Shown: piece by piece, positions 16,289-25,003 of the stretch | Numbering within the stretch: the first letter of the stretch is position 1 | Layout: every line of letters starts with the position of its first letter | Assembly: GCA_017558505.1 (NCBI GenBank) | Contig: JAFYUM010000039.1 | Coordinates: 48,971-112,970 of the forward strand | DNA from: Ruminococcus sp. | Lineage (GTDB): Bacteria > Bacillota > Clostridia > Oscillospirales > Ruminococcaceae | Length of the DNA stretch: 64,000 nucleotides | Reading direction: 5' to 3' | Notes under the pieces: generated by a model | Database searches by the model: none | What the model saw: the letters and a program-made list of their open reading frames with translations, nothing else | What the model was told of the DNA's origin: nothing | Program-made: the position numbers and the translations under genes

Positions 16289-18949
16289 TTATTTAATAGG
16301 AAGGCTGCTTGCACTGATTAATCCAGCGTGAATTTTCTGAATTGTAAGTGCGTCATCAACTGTAATACCGTTGCCGCCTCCGATTACATCAGCGTTGAGT
16401 TTACCTGAAGCACTGAGACCGTACTTATCGGGGTTACCGATAGACTGGTAAATTGCTGTTGCGTCAGCGATTGTTACCTTACCGTCGCAGTTAGCGTCGC
16501 CGTAAAGTACATTAGCTGATGGCTTAGTTGTAGTAGTTATAGGCTTTGTAGTTGTCTTAGTTGTTGTAGTCTTTGTAGTTGTCTTTGTAGTTGTTTTTGT
16601 TGTTGTCTTAGTAGTTGTAGTCTTAGTAGTTGTCTTTGTTGTTGTGCCAGAAGATGATCCTCCGCTGAGTACAACCTTGTCGATTGTTACGCCGTCATCG
16701 TGAGGCCAGAAAATCATAGCCTTAACTGTAGCACCAACATTTGAAGGAATTTCGTAAGTTACCTCAACCTTGCCGTTTTTAACAGTTACGTTGAAGTCTT
16801 CCTGTTCCCATTCACCTGTCCATGTACCGAAAGCACCTGAGCTTTCCATATCGTTTGTGTTTACAGTGTAGTAGAGAGTAGCTGTCTTGTAGCCCTTTGC
16901 GTTGAATTCAGCGTAGTTGTTCATCTCGCCGTCATCGCCTTCTTCAAGACCAACTGTCATATCGTCAGGGAGAAGAACCTTGTCTCCGCTTGATGAACCG
17001 CCCTTTGTAGTTGTAGTTGTCTTTGTAGTTGACTTAGTAGTTGTCTTTGTTGTTGTCTTGGAAGTAGACTTTGAAGTTGTGCCTGAAGATGAACCGCCGC
17101 TGAGAACAACCTTGTCGATTGTTACGCCGTCATCGTGTGGCCACCAGATCATAGCCTTAACAGTTGCACCAACATTTGAAGGAATGTCGTAAGAAACTTC
17201 AACCTTACCATTCTTAACAGTTACGTTAAAGTCTTCCTGCTCCCATTCGCCTGTCCATGTACCGAAACCGCCTGAGCTTTCCATATCATTTGTGTTTACT
17301 GTGTAGTAGAGAGTAGCTGTCTTATAGCCCTTTGCGTTGAATTCAGCGTAGTTGTTCATCTCGCCGTCATCGCCCTCTTCTACGCCAACCTTCATATCCT
17401 CGGGATAAAGAACCTTATCTCCGCCCACAGGAGTTGTTGTAGTTGTGTCATTCTTCTTTGTTGTTGTCTTTGTTGTTGTACCGTCTGAAGGAGCCTTTGT
17501 TGTTGTGCTGGAGGAAGAACCACCGCCACTGTAGATCTTGTCAACGCCTTCGATAGAAGAAACAGTCTTACCTGTCTTGTAGAAGTGGTAAAGACCAGCT
17601 GATGCAGCAACAAGACCGATGTTATAGTCACAAGCAACCTCGTTACAGATATAGTCGCCCATGTTATCGTGGTATGAACCGCCTGCGTCACATGGACCGC
17701 CTACGAGAGCACCAACGAGAAGGTGAGAGTTGGAACCGAATGAGCTGTAAGGATTCATATGATCGCCATCGGGATTCCAGTTGTTCATATTGAACTGCTC
17801 ATAGCTTGTATAACCAGAAGCTGCTCTGTGGTGAGGATTCTTTGCAGAGTTATCAGCAAAACCAACAACGAAGCAAGTATTTGCAGGGTTGCTGCCTGTG
17901 ATGTAATCCATCTGTCCCTTAGCCCAGTTTGTGTAATCAGCATTTGAGTTCTTTGAAGCTACGAGAGCACAGAACTGCATTGCTGTGTTAAGACGAGCAC
18001 TGCCCCACTTGTCCATAAAGAGGTAGTTACTTCCGGAAGCCTGACCGCCGATGTAGCTGTTTACCTTACCCCAGTCGCCTGTGATATGAGCGTAAACGCA
18101 AGCTGCACCAAGACCTCTGTTGTCCCAGCCGTCAACCCATCCAAGATACTGCTGCTGCTTGCTTGCGCAGTCGTTCTTGTACTTTTCGTTGTTTGTAGCA
18201 ATATAAAGCCAACCAGCTGCGTTAGCCTGCTCGTCTGTAGGTGTACAGTTATTTGCAAAGTAGAAGCCCTGTGTACCGTTTGATTCACATCTGCTGTACT
18301 GAGTGGAGAAATTGTAAAGAGCCTCAGCGTACTTAAGGTCCTCTGAATCGCCGAAGTTGATATAGCTAAGAGCAAGAGCGGCTGCATAGTCAGCAGCAAT
18401 ATCACTTGCACTGTTTGATGTCCAGAACATCTTTCTGCCGCCTCCCTGCTGCTCAGGGGGACCCCAGTAGCTATGGTCAACTGTACCGTCACCCTTCTGA
18501 TAGAGGAAGTTGGAAACGGAAGAACCACTGAGCTTTGTGGATCTCTTGAAGAAATCACAGAAATGGTCTGAAATTACCTTAAGGTGTTCAGTCTGACCTG
18601 TTGCGTCGTAAGCATCCTTAAATTCGTAGTAGCTCCAGCCGAGAACAGAAGCTGTAAAGCCCTGTGGAAGACCGAACATTGCGTGGTCACCGGCATCGTG
18701 GAAACCGCCCTGTACTTCATCGTCGGTATGGCAGTCATCACGCCATGTAAGCGCAGATTTTTCGCCAACCTCACTACCACACATATTAGCGTCGTAGAAG
18801 TAAAGGGAGTACTGGAGGAGTCTTGCGTAATCATCGGTAGCAGCGTTTGCAGTTACTGAGGGAGCAACTGTGCTGAATGATCCTGCTACTGATGCAGCAG
18901 CAACCACACCGCTGAGAACGGCTGATTTAATTCTTCTGAAATTAATCAT
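16289..18949 (-). CDS. Cellulosomal GH9 cellulase with two tandem CBMs and dockerin
   Basis: 886 residues with a signal peptide of about 37. GH9 catalytic domain about 38-470: WRDDCHTDDEVQGGFHDAGD contains the catalytic base Asp, NPHHRAASG is the conserved His motif, and NEVACDYN holds the proton-donor Glu. After a Thr-rich linker come two nearly identical CBMs (about 513-619 and 658-761), each with GEWEQEDFNVTVKNGKVEV, separated by Lys/Thr/Ser repeats. A long TTTK linker precedes a dockerin (YGDANCDGKVTIADATAIYQ). The CBM pair on a GH9 enzyme recalls the tandem CBM79 modules of R. flavefaciens; that assignment is from memory and unverified. The enzyme should be an endo- or processive cellulase. 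The start follows GTGTGATG, a weak ribosome binding site. Confidence 0.9.
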   Translation of the reverse strand: MINFRRIKSAVLSGVVAAASVAGSFSTVAPSVTANAATDDYARLLQYSLYFYDANMCGSEVGEKSALTWRDDCHTDDEVQGGFHDAGDHAMFGLPQGFTASVLGWSYYEFKDAYDATGQTEHLKVISDHFCDFFKRSTKLSGSSVSNFLYQKGDGTVDHSYWGPPEQQGGGRKMFWTSNSASDIAADYAAALALSYINFGDSEDLKYAEALYNFSTQYSRCESNGTQGFYFANNCTPTDEQANAAGWLYIATNNEKYKNDCASKQQQYLGWVDGWDNRGLGAACVYAHITGDWGKVNSYIGGQASGSNYLFMDKWGSARLNTAMQFCALVASKNSNADYTNWAKGQMDYITGSNPANTCFVVGFADNSAKNPHHRAASGYTSYEQFNMNNWNPDGDHMNPYSSFGSNSHLLVGALVGGPCDAGGSYHDNMGDYICNEVACDYNIGLVAASAGLYHFYKTGKTVSSIEGVDKIYSGGGSSSSTTTKAPSDGTTTKTTTKKNDTTTTTPVGGDKVLYPEDMKVGVEEGDDGEMNNYAEFNAKGYKTATLYYTVNTNDMESSGGFGTWTGEWEQEDFNVTVKNGKVEVSYDIPSNVGATVKAMIWWPHDDGVTIDKVVLSGGSSSGTTSKSTSKTTTKTTTKSTTKTTTTTKGGSSSGDKVLLPDDMTVGLEEGDDGEMNNYAEFNAKGYKTATLYYTVNTNDMESSGAFGTWTGEWEQEDFNVTVKNGKVEVTYEIPSNVGATVKAMIFWPHDDGVTIDKVVLSGGSSSGTTTKTTTKTTTTKTTTKTTTKTTTKTTTTKTTTKPITTTTKPSANVLYGDANCDGKVTIADATAIYQSIGNPDKYGLSASGKLNADVIGGGNGITVDDALTIQKIHAGLISASSLPIK
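16665..17409 (-). repeat. Intragenic tandem duplication encoding the two CBMs of the GH9 enzyme
   Basis: The DNA from about 16665-16975 and 17093-17409 encodes two modules that differ at only a handful of residues (for example SYDIPS/TYEIPS, MIWW/MIFW, SSGGFG/SSGAFG) and aligns without gaps over about 315 bp. The separating and flanking linkers are degenerate GTTGTAGTC/TTTGTAGTT-type triplet arrays. Confidence 0.85.
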
Positions 18950-19302
18950 TTACATCACACTTCTTTCTTAAATATAAAACGTGCCTATAATACGTTTATA
19001 CATATATTATACAAAATTTTTGCAAACTTTTGGTAACGTAGTGATTACACAAAGGTTACATTTCGGTAAAAATAGCACTTTTTGAGTAATTTTCTCTGTA
19101 TTGCCTATATTTGATTTGTTTGATTTGTATATATTCACGGTAAAAAAACTATGCAATTGTACAAAAGGTGCGCTTATTTTGATTTTTTGTAAATACATAA
19201 ATTTATAATACATATAAACAAAATAAATTTTCTTTTATTAGTGAAAGAATATTATATATAACGCAAAATTAAATACAAATATTTGAATTCAGATAAACAA
19301 AA
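18950..19302. other. Upstream region of the GH9-CBM-CBM gene
   Basis: 353 AT-rich bases with no credible gene. A minus-strand TATAAT at 19011-19006 is a likely -10 box, but the matching -35 (ACCAAA) is poor, so an activator may be needed. Nothing else is recognised. Confidence 0.45.
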
Positions 19303-19361
19303 GCAGAAATACTTTTCTGCGATAATACGCAAAACACCGCATAGCTTCGGCTATGCGGTGT
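19303..19361 (-). terminator. Two tandem terminators after the second GH9 gene
   Basis: First, ACACCGCATAGC (19334-19345) pairs with GCTATGCGGTGT (19350-19361) around a 4-base loop, followed on the minus strand by TTTT. Second, GCAGAAA and TTTCTGC (19303-19320) form a shorter stem followed by TTTTGTTT. Confidence 0.8.
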
Positions 19362-19373
19362 GAATGTCAGAAA

Positions 19374-21152
19374 TTAAAGGGGCAGGTCAGTCTGTGACAG
19401 CATACCAGCATCAACTTTCTGAATAACAAGTGCGTCATCAGGAGTTATACCTTCTTCACCGTTGACATCGGCGTTAACCATGCCTTCAGCAGAAAGAGCG
19501 TATTTGTCAGAGTTGCCGATAGACTGGAATATAGCTGCTGCGTCGGCAATTGTAACGTATCCGTCACAGTTTGCATCACCGTAGAGAACGTCAACAACGG
19601 GTTCTGTAGGTGGATCTGTGGGAGGTTCAGTTGAAGGCTCTGTAGGAGCTGTAGTTTCATCGGAGAATTGGAAATCGGCGTTGATTTCAGCGGCAGAATT
19701 TTTTATAGCATCAAATGTTGTTGGATCTCCACCGAAAAGGTTAGCCGCACAGGCACTTGCAATAGCAAAACAGCCGTTGTAGTCCAGTGCGCCCTCGGTA
19801 TACTGGTATCTGTCAGCATGATCCTCGTAGCCGTTAGCGTCGATACCGCCTACAAGCATACCATAGTTTGTGTATTTGGCCGCAGGATTTTGTGCCGATG
19901 TGATACCATCACCGCCGGGATTTGCTGCACGGTGGTGAATATGTACAGGCCACTTGTCACCAAAGCCTAACAGGAAGCTGTAGCCAAGGTTGTTATCGCC
20001 GAGGATATAGTCAAGCTGCCATTTAGCACCCTGTGCGTATTCGCTGTTGGGATCGCCGTCTGCAACAACATAAGCGTCCATTTGTATAGCACAGTTGATA
20101 CGTGAAGTACCCCAGCCGTTAGTGTTGTATGTACCAACTTTCATGCCGTTCTGTCCCTGAATTTCAACGATAAGTTCATCCTTGAAAGCTGTATCTCCTG
20201 TAGCCTTGTACATAAGAGCCGAATATCCCTGCCATACCTTATCCCATGAGTAAACCCAGCCGTCGTACTGTGCACCGCCGTAGTCCTTATTCTTCGGAAC
20301 TCTTGAGGGCTTATCGCCTTCGCCTATAATCCAGAGCCATGCCTGTGCAATGGCTTCTTCGTCCTGATACTGGGCGTCGGTGCTGTAAAATCCGCCGATA
20401 CCGCCTGTATTGTTTCCTACGTGCTTTGTACCGAACTCTAAAAGCGCCTTTGCGTATTTTGCACATTCTGCAGAATATTCGGGATCGGAATCCTTGAATA
20501 CATAAGCAGCCGCACCGAGTCCTGCCGCCATTTCACAGCTTACAGAGGAGTTGTTGTCGTTTGCAGTCAGCCAGAAAATGGGACGGTCATAAGTCTGCAC
20601 CTCGGGAGATGACCAGAATGAATGGTCTGTTCCGCCGTCAGCAACAGTATGAGCTACAGCTACAACCTTTCCTGAATTGTCGAGGTAGGTTGTTTTCATA
20701 AGGTAGTCGGCACCCCAACGCATTTCATATTCAAGGTGGTCACGGCAGCCTGCCTTTTCATAAATTCCAGGATTGAGGTAGTCGGAGATACCCAGGCTTG
20801 AAAGACCGAAACCGATAGTGAGGTTGAATTTGATATGGTCGCCTGCATCGTGCCAACCGCCTGATACGTCAACTTTTCCGTCGCCGTCGGGGTCTACATA
20901 GGATTTTGCAGAGCCGTCAAGTGAGCCGACAGAAGCTTCTGCATCGTAGGTATGGCAGTCGCCTCTCCATGTGAGAGGACCATCAGTTATACCTGTTCCG
21001 CAGGCGTTGGAGTCGAAAAAGTACAGGGACATTGCAAGTGCTTCCATATAGTTGTGGTCAGCCGCAGAAGTATTCAAAGCAGCCACAGGGATTGATGATA
21101 CCGCAATAGCTGCAGAAGCGGCAGCAGCGGCAAGTTTTTTTGTGAACTTCAT
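19374..21152 (-). CDS. Cellulosomal GH9 cellulase with dockerin
   Basis: 592 residues with a signal peptide (MKFTKKLAAAAASAAIAVSS). GH9 about 32-500: LTWRGDCHTYDA, then VSGGWHDAGDHIKFNL with the catalytic base Asp, HIHHRAANPGG, and DYNGCFAIASACA near the end; the donor Glu is in YTEGALDYNG. A short Pro/Thr/Glu linker is followed by a dockerin (YGDANCDGYVTIADAAAIFQ) of the same type as the neighbouring GH10 and GH9 enzymes. No CBM is visible. The insertion SVGSLDGSAKSYVDPDGDG before the catalytic Asp resembles a Ca-binding loop. It probably acts on cellulose or mixed-linkage glucan. The ATG follows AAAGGATGATTAATT. Confidence 0.9.
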   Translation of the reverse strand: MKFTKKLAAAAASAAIAVSSIPVAALNTSAADHNYMEALAMSLYFFDSNACGTGITDGPLTWRGDCHTYDAEASVGSLDGSAKSYVDPDGDGKVDVSGGWHDAGDHIKFNLTIGFGLSSLGISDYLNPGIYEKAGCRDHLEYEMRWGADYLMKTTYLDNSGKVVAVAHTVADGGTDHSFWSSPEVQTYDRPIFWLTANDNNSSVSCEMAAGLGAAAYVFKDSDPEYSAECAKYAKALLEFGTKHVGNNTGGIGGFYSTDAQYQDEEAIAQAWLWIIGEGDKPSRVPKNKDYGGAQYDGWVYSWDKVWQGYSALMYKATGDTAFKDELIVEIQGQNGMKVGTYNTNGWGTSRINCAIQMDAYVVADGDPNSEYAQGAKWQLDYILGDNNLGYSFLLGFGDKWPVHIHHRAANPGGDGITSAQNPAAKYTNYGMLVGGIDANGYEDHADRYQYTEGALDYNGCFAIASACAANLFGGDPTTFDAIKNSAAEINADFQFSDETTAPTEPSTEPPTDPPTEPVVDVLYGDANCDGYVTIADAAAIFQSIGNSDKYALSAEGMVNADVNGEEGITPDDALVIQKVDAGMLSQTDLPL

Positions 21153-21204
21153 AATTAATCATCCTTTCGTTTAAAAATGGTTATTATCCCTCTATTGTAT
21201 ACCT

Positions 21205-21235
21205 ATTATATCACAAATCAAAAGATTATTTGTGA
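21205..21235 (-). promoter_or_regulatory. Promoter -10 with overlapping inverted repeat, GH9 gene
   Basis: On the minus strand TCACAAAT-N9-ATTTGTGA (21235-21211) is a perfect 8-bp inverted repeat that runs directly into TATAAT (21210-21205). It occupies the -35/spacer region, where a repressor or class II activator would bind. The right arm partly coincides with the TGTGATATAAT block common to promoters in this window. Confidence 0.5.
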
Positions 21236-21320
21236 AAATTCTGTGTAAATTTACTATATTTGCTTAAAATCGGCAGATTGTTCAATTCTGCATAAACGTT
21301 CTTGTGCAGAATTACAAAAA

Positions 21321-21343
21321 AGGGCGGATAAAATATCCGCCCT
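21321..21343 (-). terminator. Terminator after the 2-oxoacid oxidoreductase operon
   Basis: AGGGCGGATA (21321-21330) pairs with TATCCGCCCT (21334-21343); on the minus strand TTTTTT follows. Confidence 0.9.
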
Positions 21344-21377
21344 CAAAATATCAATATACTGGCAAAACAATCTTTTA

Positions 21378-21911
21378 TCAGTTGTTCATACCAATCTCGA
21401 TAGCCTTGAAGTTGTTTGCGATAAGCTGTGCCTTTGTGGGGGGGACAACCTTTTCAATACATTTCTTCATTGTATCAAGAGTGAAAAGACCTGTTTCCTT
21501 GAGTGTCTTTCCGAGGAGAATAATATTTGAACCGCCCTTCAGCTCGTTTGCGTCAGCAAGCTCTGATGAGGGAATGCCGTAAATCTCGATATCTGTACGT
21601 GTGCACTCGTTTTCAATGAGTGTGCTGTCATAGATTACCTTGCCGCCGGGTTTTACATCATTGACAAACTTGTCGAATGAAGGCTGATTCATAGCGATAA
21701 GGATATCAGGATTGATTACAAGAGGAGATCCGATAGGTTCATCTGAAATACATACGGAACAGTTAGCTGTACCTCCACGCATTTCGGGACCGTATGAGGG
21801 AAGCCATGAAAGCTCCTTATTGTCGACGAGTCCGCAGTATGCAAGGATTTTACCGGCGAAAAGTACGCCCTGTCCGCCGAAGCCTGCAAGAATGATTTCT
21901 GTAGCTGCCAT
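21378..21911 (-). CDS. 2-oxoacid:ferredoxin oxidoreductase, gamma subunit
   Basis: 177 residues. The N-terminus [19 protein letters not shown] is the glycine-rich signature of the gamma domain (PF01558), and [15 protein letters not shown] is the conserved segment that helps bind CoA and contact the TPP subunit. It is the last gene of a four-subunit set (ferredoxin-like, alpha, TPP-binding beta, gamma) that oxidatively decarboxylates a 2-oxoacid to acyl-CoA with ferredoxin as acceptor, or runs in reverse. Its start shares one base with the upstream stop (TAATG). Confidence 0.88.
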   Translation of the reverse strand: MAATEIILAGFGGQGVLFAGKILAYCGLVDNKELSWLPSYGPEMRGGTANCSVCISDEPIGSPLVINPDILIAMNQPSFDKFVNDVKPGGKVIYDSTLIENECTRTDIEIYGIPSSELADANELKGGSNIILLGKTLKETGLFTLDTMKKCIEKVVPPTKAQLIANNFKAIEIGMNN

Positions 21912-22663
21912 TATTCATTGCCCTCCTCTGTAGTGTCCTTGTATACTCCGAGTGGATAATAAGGAATCATTTCGTCCTGAAGTCTCTTTATAGCCTCTGT
22001 GGGAGTAAGTCCCCAGTTTGTGGGACAAGTTGAAAGAACTTCAACGATAGAGAAGCCCTTCTTTGCCTTCTGTGTCTCGAAAGCTTTTCTGATAGCCTTT
22101 TTAGCGTCACGGATATGGGGAACGCTGTCAACAGCAACACGGTGAGCATAAGCTGTACCTGTGAGAGTTGAAAGCATCTCGCATACTCTTACAGGATAAC
22201 CTGCAAGCTGTGGATCACGGCCGAAAGGTGTTGTCTGTGTAACCTGACCGGGGAGAGTTGTAGGAGCCATCTGTCCGCCTGTCATACCGTAGATTGTGTT
22301 GTTGATGAAGATAACAACGATATTTTCGCCTCTTGTAGCAACGTGAACAGTTTCAGCTGTACCGATAGCAGCGAGGTCACCGTCACCCTGATATGTAAAT
22401 ACAAACTTATCGGGATTTGTACGCTTAACGCCTGTAGCAACAGCCGGAGCACGACCGTGGGGAGCTTCAATCATATCGCATCCGAAATAGTCATAAGCCA
22501 TAACGGAGCAGCCAACAGGGCATACGCCTACTGTATCGCCCTCGATACCCATTTCGTCCATAACCTCTGCAACGAGTCTGTGAACGATACCGTGAGTACA
22601 ACCAGGGCAGTAATGTGTTGGAACATCAAGGAGTGACTTTGGTCTTTCAAATACAACAGCCAT
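21911..22663 (-). CDS. 2-oxoacid:ferredoxin oxidoreductase, TPP-binding beta subunit
   Basis: 250 residues. HYCPGCTHG near residue 17 is the start of the TPP-binding beta domain. [29 protein letters not shown] contains the GDGD...N pattern that binds Mg-[22 protein letters not shown] follows and is typical of KOR/VOR enzymes. No Fe-S cysteine cluster is added, as expected when a separate ferredoxin subunit is present. The start and stop codons are overlapped with both neighbours (TAATG), indicating strict translational coupling. Confidence 0.9.
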   Translation of the reverse strand: MAVVFERPKSLLDVPTHYCPGCTHGIVHRLVAEVMDEMGIEGDTVGVCPVGCSVMAYDYFGCDMIEAPHGRAPAVATGVKRTNPDKFVFTYQGDGDLAAIGTAETVHVATRGENIVVIFINNTIYGMTGGQMAPTTLPGQVTQTTPFGRDPQLAGYPVRVCEMLSTLTGTAYAHRVAVDSVPHIRDAKKAIRKAFETQKAKKGFSIVEVLSTCPTNWGLTPTEAIKRLQDEMIPYYPLGVYKDTTEEGNE

Positions 22664-23721
22664 TATTCAGCACCTCCGACTTTTTTGATTTCTGCCAGAA
22701 TTTCAGCAGGATTGGGAATAATACCGCCTGTACGTCCGTAGAACTCAACAGGCTTTGAGCAGTTGATAGCAAGCTTGATATCGTCAATCATCTGTCCCAT
22801 TGACATTTCAACGGAGAGAAGCTTCTTGGCGTTCTTTGCAGCTTCATTAAGTTCCTTTACAGGGAAAGGCCAGAGTGTCTTGGGGCGGAAAAGTCCTGCC
22901 TTGATACCCTGTGCTCTTGCCTCGTTTACAGCAGATTTTACGACTCTTGCAGTTGCACCGAAAGCACAGAGAAGAATATCGCAGTCCTCTGTGAGGTAGA
23001 GTTCAGCGTCAGTTTCGTTTTCTTTGATAGCGGCATATCTTGCAAATCTGTCCTCAACGGATTTTTCAAGCTCATCGGGCTTGAGGTAGAGTGAGTTGAT
23101 AATGTGGTGCTCTCTCTTACCCTTGTGACCGTCAGCAGCCCAGCTGCTCTTATCTGTGGGGTTAGCACTGATTTCGGGGAACGAAACAGGCTCCATCATC
23201 TGACCGAGAAGACCGTCGGCAAGAATCATAGCGGGAACACGGTACTGGTCAGCCTTATCAAAAGCCTTCACAACCATGTCAACCATTTCCTGTACAGATG
23301 CAGGAGCGTACACCATGAGATGGAAATCGCCGTGACCGAGTGCCTTTGTAGCCTGCCAGTAGTCAGCCTGTGATGGCTGGATACCACCAAGACCGGGGCC
23401 GCCACGCTGTACGTTGATGATTACAGCAGGGAGGTCAGAACCTGCGAGATAGGAAATACCCTCGCTCTTGAGAGAAATTCCGGGTGAAGATGAAGATGTC
23501 ATGGCACGCACGCCTGTGGAAGCCGCACCGAGAACCATATTTATAGCAGCGATTTCAGATTCAGCCTGTAAAAATACGCCGCCTGCCTTATTCATGCGCT
23601 TTGCCATATAAGCGGCAAGCTCTGTCTGGGGAGTAATGGGGTAACCGAAGAAACACTTACAGCCTGCTCTGATAGCGGCTTCAGCAAGAGCTTCGTTGCC
23701 CTTCATAAGATTTCTTTCCAA
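22663..23721 (-). CDS. 2-oxoacid:ferredoxin oxidoreductase, alpha subunit (VorB-like)
   Basis: About 352 residues. LMKGNEALAEAAIRAGC, FFGYPITPQTELA and RAMTSSSSPGISLKSEGISYLAG match the alpha subunits usually named VorB (3-methyl-2-oxobutanoate dehydrogenase), though 2-oxoglutarate enzymes are close relatives. In reverse, such enzymes reductively carboxylate branched acyl-CoA to 2-oxoacids for valine, leucine and isoleucine synthesis, a route used by fibrolytic ruminococci that depend on branched-chain volatile fatty acids. TTG 23721 is chosen over an upstream ATG because AAAGGAG lies eight bases before it, the protein then starts in the usual register, and it no longer overlaps the ferredoxin gene. 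Confidence 0.85.
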   Translation of the reverse strand: MERNLMKGNEALAEAAIRAGCKCFFGYPITPQTELAAYMAKRMNKAGGVFLQAESEIAAINMVLGAASTGVRAMTSSSSPGISLKSEGISYLAGSDLPAVIINVQRGGPGLGGIQPSQADYWQATKALGHGDFHLMVYAPASVQEMVDMVVKAFDKADQYRVPAMILADGLLGQMMEPVSFPEISANPTDKSSWAADGHKGKREHHIINSLYLKPDELEKSVEDRFARYAAIKENETDAELYLTEDCDILLCAFGATARVVKSAVNEARAQGIKAGLFRPKTLWPFPVKELNEAAKNAKKLLSVEMSMGQMIDDIKLAINCSKPVEFYGRTGGIIPNPAEILAEIKKVGGAE

Positions 23722-23740
23722 AGCTTTAAGCTCCTTTCGT

Positions 23741-23947
23741 TTACTTTTCAATAGTGATTGCACAATCGGGACACATCATAGCACACATAGCACAGCCGAT
23801 ACAAGCGTCCTGATCGGTACATACAGCGTAGAAATAGCCCTTCTTGTTACGCTTCTCTTTCTGAAGCTCAACAATTTTCTTAGGGCAGGCAGCAGTACAA
23901 AGACCACAGCCCTTACAGCGTTCTGTAATAACAGTCATTTTAGCCAA
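23741..23947 (-). CDS. 2-oxoacid:ferredoxin oxidoreductase, ferredoxin-like delta subunit
   Basis: 68 residues with two 4Fe-4S motifs, CKGCGLCTAACP and CIGCAMCAMMCP, the bacterial 2[4Fe-4S] ferredoxin pattern. As the delta subunit of the 2-oxoacid oxidoreductase it passes electrons from the TPP centre to free ferredoxin. It lies 20 bases before the alpha subunit and 33 bases after the MinD-like ATPase. Confidence 0.92.
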   Translation of the reverse strand: MAKMTVITERCKGCGLCTAACPKKIVELQKEKRNKKGYFYAVCTDQDACIGCAMCAMMCPDCAITIEK

Positions 23948-23980
23948 TTCTTACACCACACTTTCATATACAGTTTTGGT

Positions 23981-24640
23981 TTATATTTCCCACAGAGGTT
24001 TTACAAAAACCTTTATGGGGAGTATATCGTTGCTCTCGGGGGATTTGCACAAATCCACAGGGGAGGTTGTAAAAGCAAGGGGAAGACCTGTCTTTGCAGA
24101 TACCTCGTCTGCGAAGGACTTTGATTGTGCGATAATCTCCGCAGTTGTTTCGCAACCGAGATTTGTGTTGTTTACAACGGCGGTATGCTTCATACGTGAA
24201 GCAGCTTCAATCTCATACATGAGTGAAACGGCTTCATCGGCGGTTTCCGTGAGATTTCTACGCTGATTTATAACGTAGAGCATATCAAGCTCGTCGCTGT
24301 AATTATTGAGTGCCTGTGCGTGTCTGCCGAGGGCAAAAGCACCTGCGTCATCGCCGCCTACGTCGATAATAAGACAGCCGTCGCCTGCGGCAAGCTGTTC
24401 GATATCGAACTGCACCGAGGGAACGTCAAGATTTGTATTAGCGAAATCGGGGGCGATAAGGTTTATTCCGTTTTCCTCAAACAGCTTTCTGAAATCAGCT
24501 GTGCGGAAGTATGGGTTTACAAGGTCAAGGTCAACAACGGTGACATCTTTCCAGATTTTTGCCGCATTAAGGGCAAGATTTACGGAGAGATTAGTCTTTC
24601 CGCAGCCGTAATGACCTGTGATAACAGTAATTCTTTTCAT
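23981..24640 (-). CDS. MinD/ParA-type P-loop ATPase at the head of the oxidoreductase operon
   Basis: 219 residues. GHYGCGKTNLSVNLAL is a deviant Walker A of the SIMIBI class but without the signature first lysine (KGGxGK), so it resembles CobQ/CobB/MinD-type domains rather than true ParA. DLDLVNPYFRTADFR follows (switch I), and CLIIDVGGDDAGA is the Walker B/DxxG segment. The function is unknown; genes of this type often precede VOR/KOR operons, so a role in cofactor loading or Fe-S delivery is possible but unproven. GAGG sits before the ATG and a clean promoter lies upstream. Confidence 0.75.
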   Translation of the reverse strand: MKRITVITGHYGCGKTNLSVNLALNAAKIWKDVTVVDLDLVNPYFRTADFRKLFEENGINLIAPDFANTNLDVPSVQFDIEQLAAGDGCLIIDVGGDDAGAFALGRHAQALNNYSDELDMLYVINQRRNLTETADEAVSLMYEIEAASRMKHTAVVNNTNLGCETTAEIIAQSKSFADEVSAKTGLPLAFTTSPVDLCKSPESNDILPIKVFVKPLWEI

Positions 24641-24684
24641 GCTTTACCTCTGTCACTTTACATCGGAAAATCGTTCTGCTCTTA

Positions 24685-24713
24685 ATTATAGCACTTTTTA
24701 AGGAGAATTGCAA
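24685..24713 (-). promoter_or_regulatory. Promoter for the oxidoreductase operon
   Basis: On the minus strand TTGCAA (24713-24708), 17-bp spacer, TATAAT (24690-24685). Confidence 0.7.
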
Positions 24714-25003
24714 TAGTTTTTGAATTAGTATGTACTAACAAATTGAATCCTATTTTTCACTTTTTTTGTGCTTATATATATGAGGGCAAAAAGTCGCAAA
24801 GACATACGGACAACCAAGGTAATACACACAGTTCAACAACATTGATCACAATTACAAACACTGTTTTTTATGCAAACATACAAAGTTTTAAAAATGTTGT
24901 CAAAAAGTGTAAGTTTTTGGTTTTTTGTGTCATATATAAGTAGGACAAGCGGAGCCGACAAAAAACAAACACAAGGACAAAAATTTTTAAGGAGGTAAAA
25001 TCC
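24714..25003. other. Gene-free stretch upstream of the small-gene islet
   Basis: About 290 AT-rich bases. The only clear structure is the inverted repeat TTAGTATGTACTAA at 24725-24738. Purine-rich direct segments such as ACAAAC and AAGGACAAAAA occur just before the 25004 gene. No promoter with both boxes was found. An ORF at 24743-24943 has no ribosome binding site and is not accepted. Confidence 0.4.

Noticed and set aside
16500..17100. Regular GTTGTAGTC/TTTGTAGTT triplets that look like an array
   Set aside because: They encode the TTTK linkers of the GH9 protein; there are no unique spacers, so this is not a CRISPR array.
18061..18558. 165-codon open frame, plus other long open frames inside the GH9 and xylanase genes
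   Set aside because: They are alternative-frame shadows of clear glycosidase genes with no ribosome binding site.
24743..24943. 66-codon open frame upstream of the small-gene islet
   Set aside because: No ribosome binding site, composition typical of AT-rich non-coding DNA, and no similarity to a known motif.
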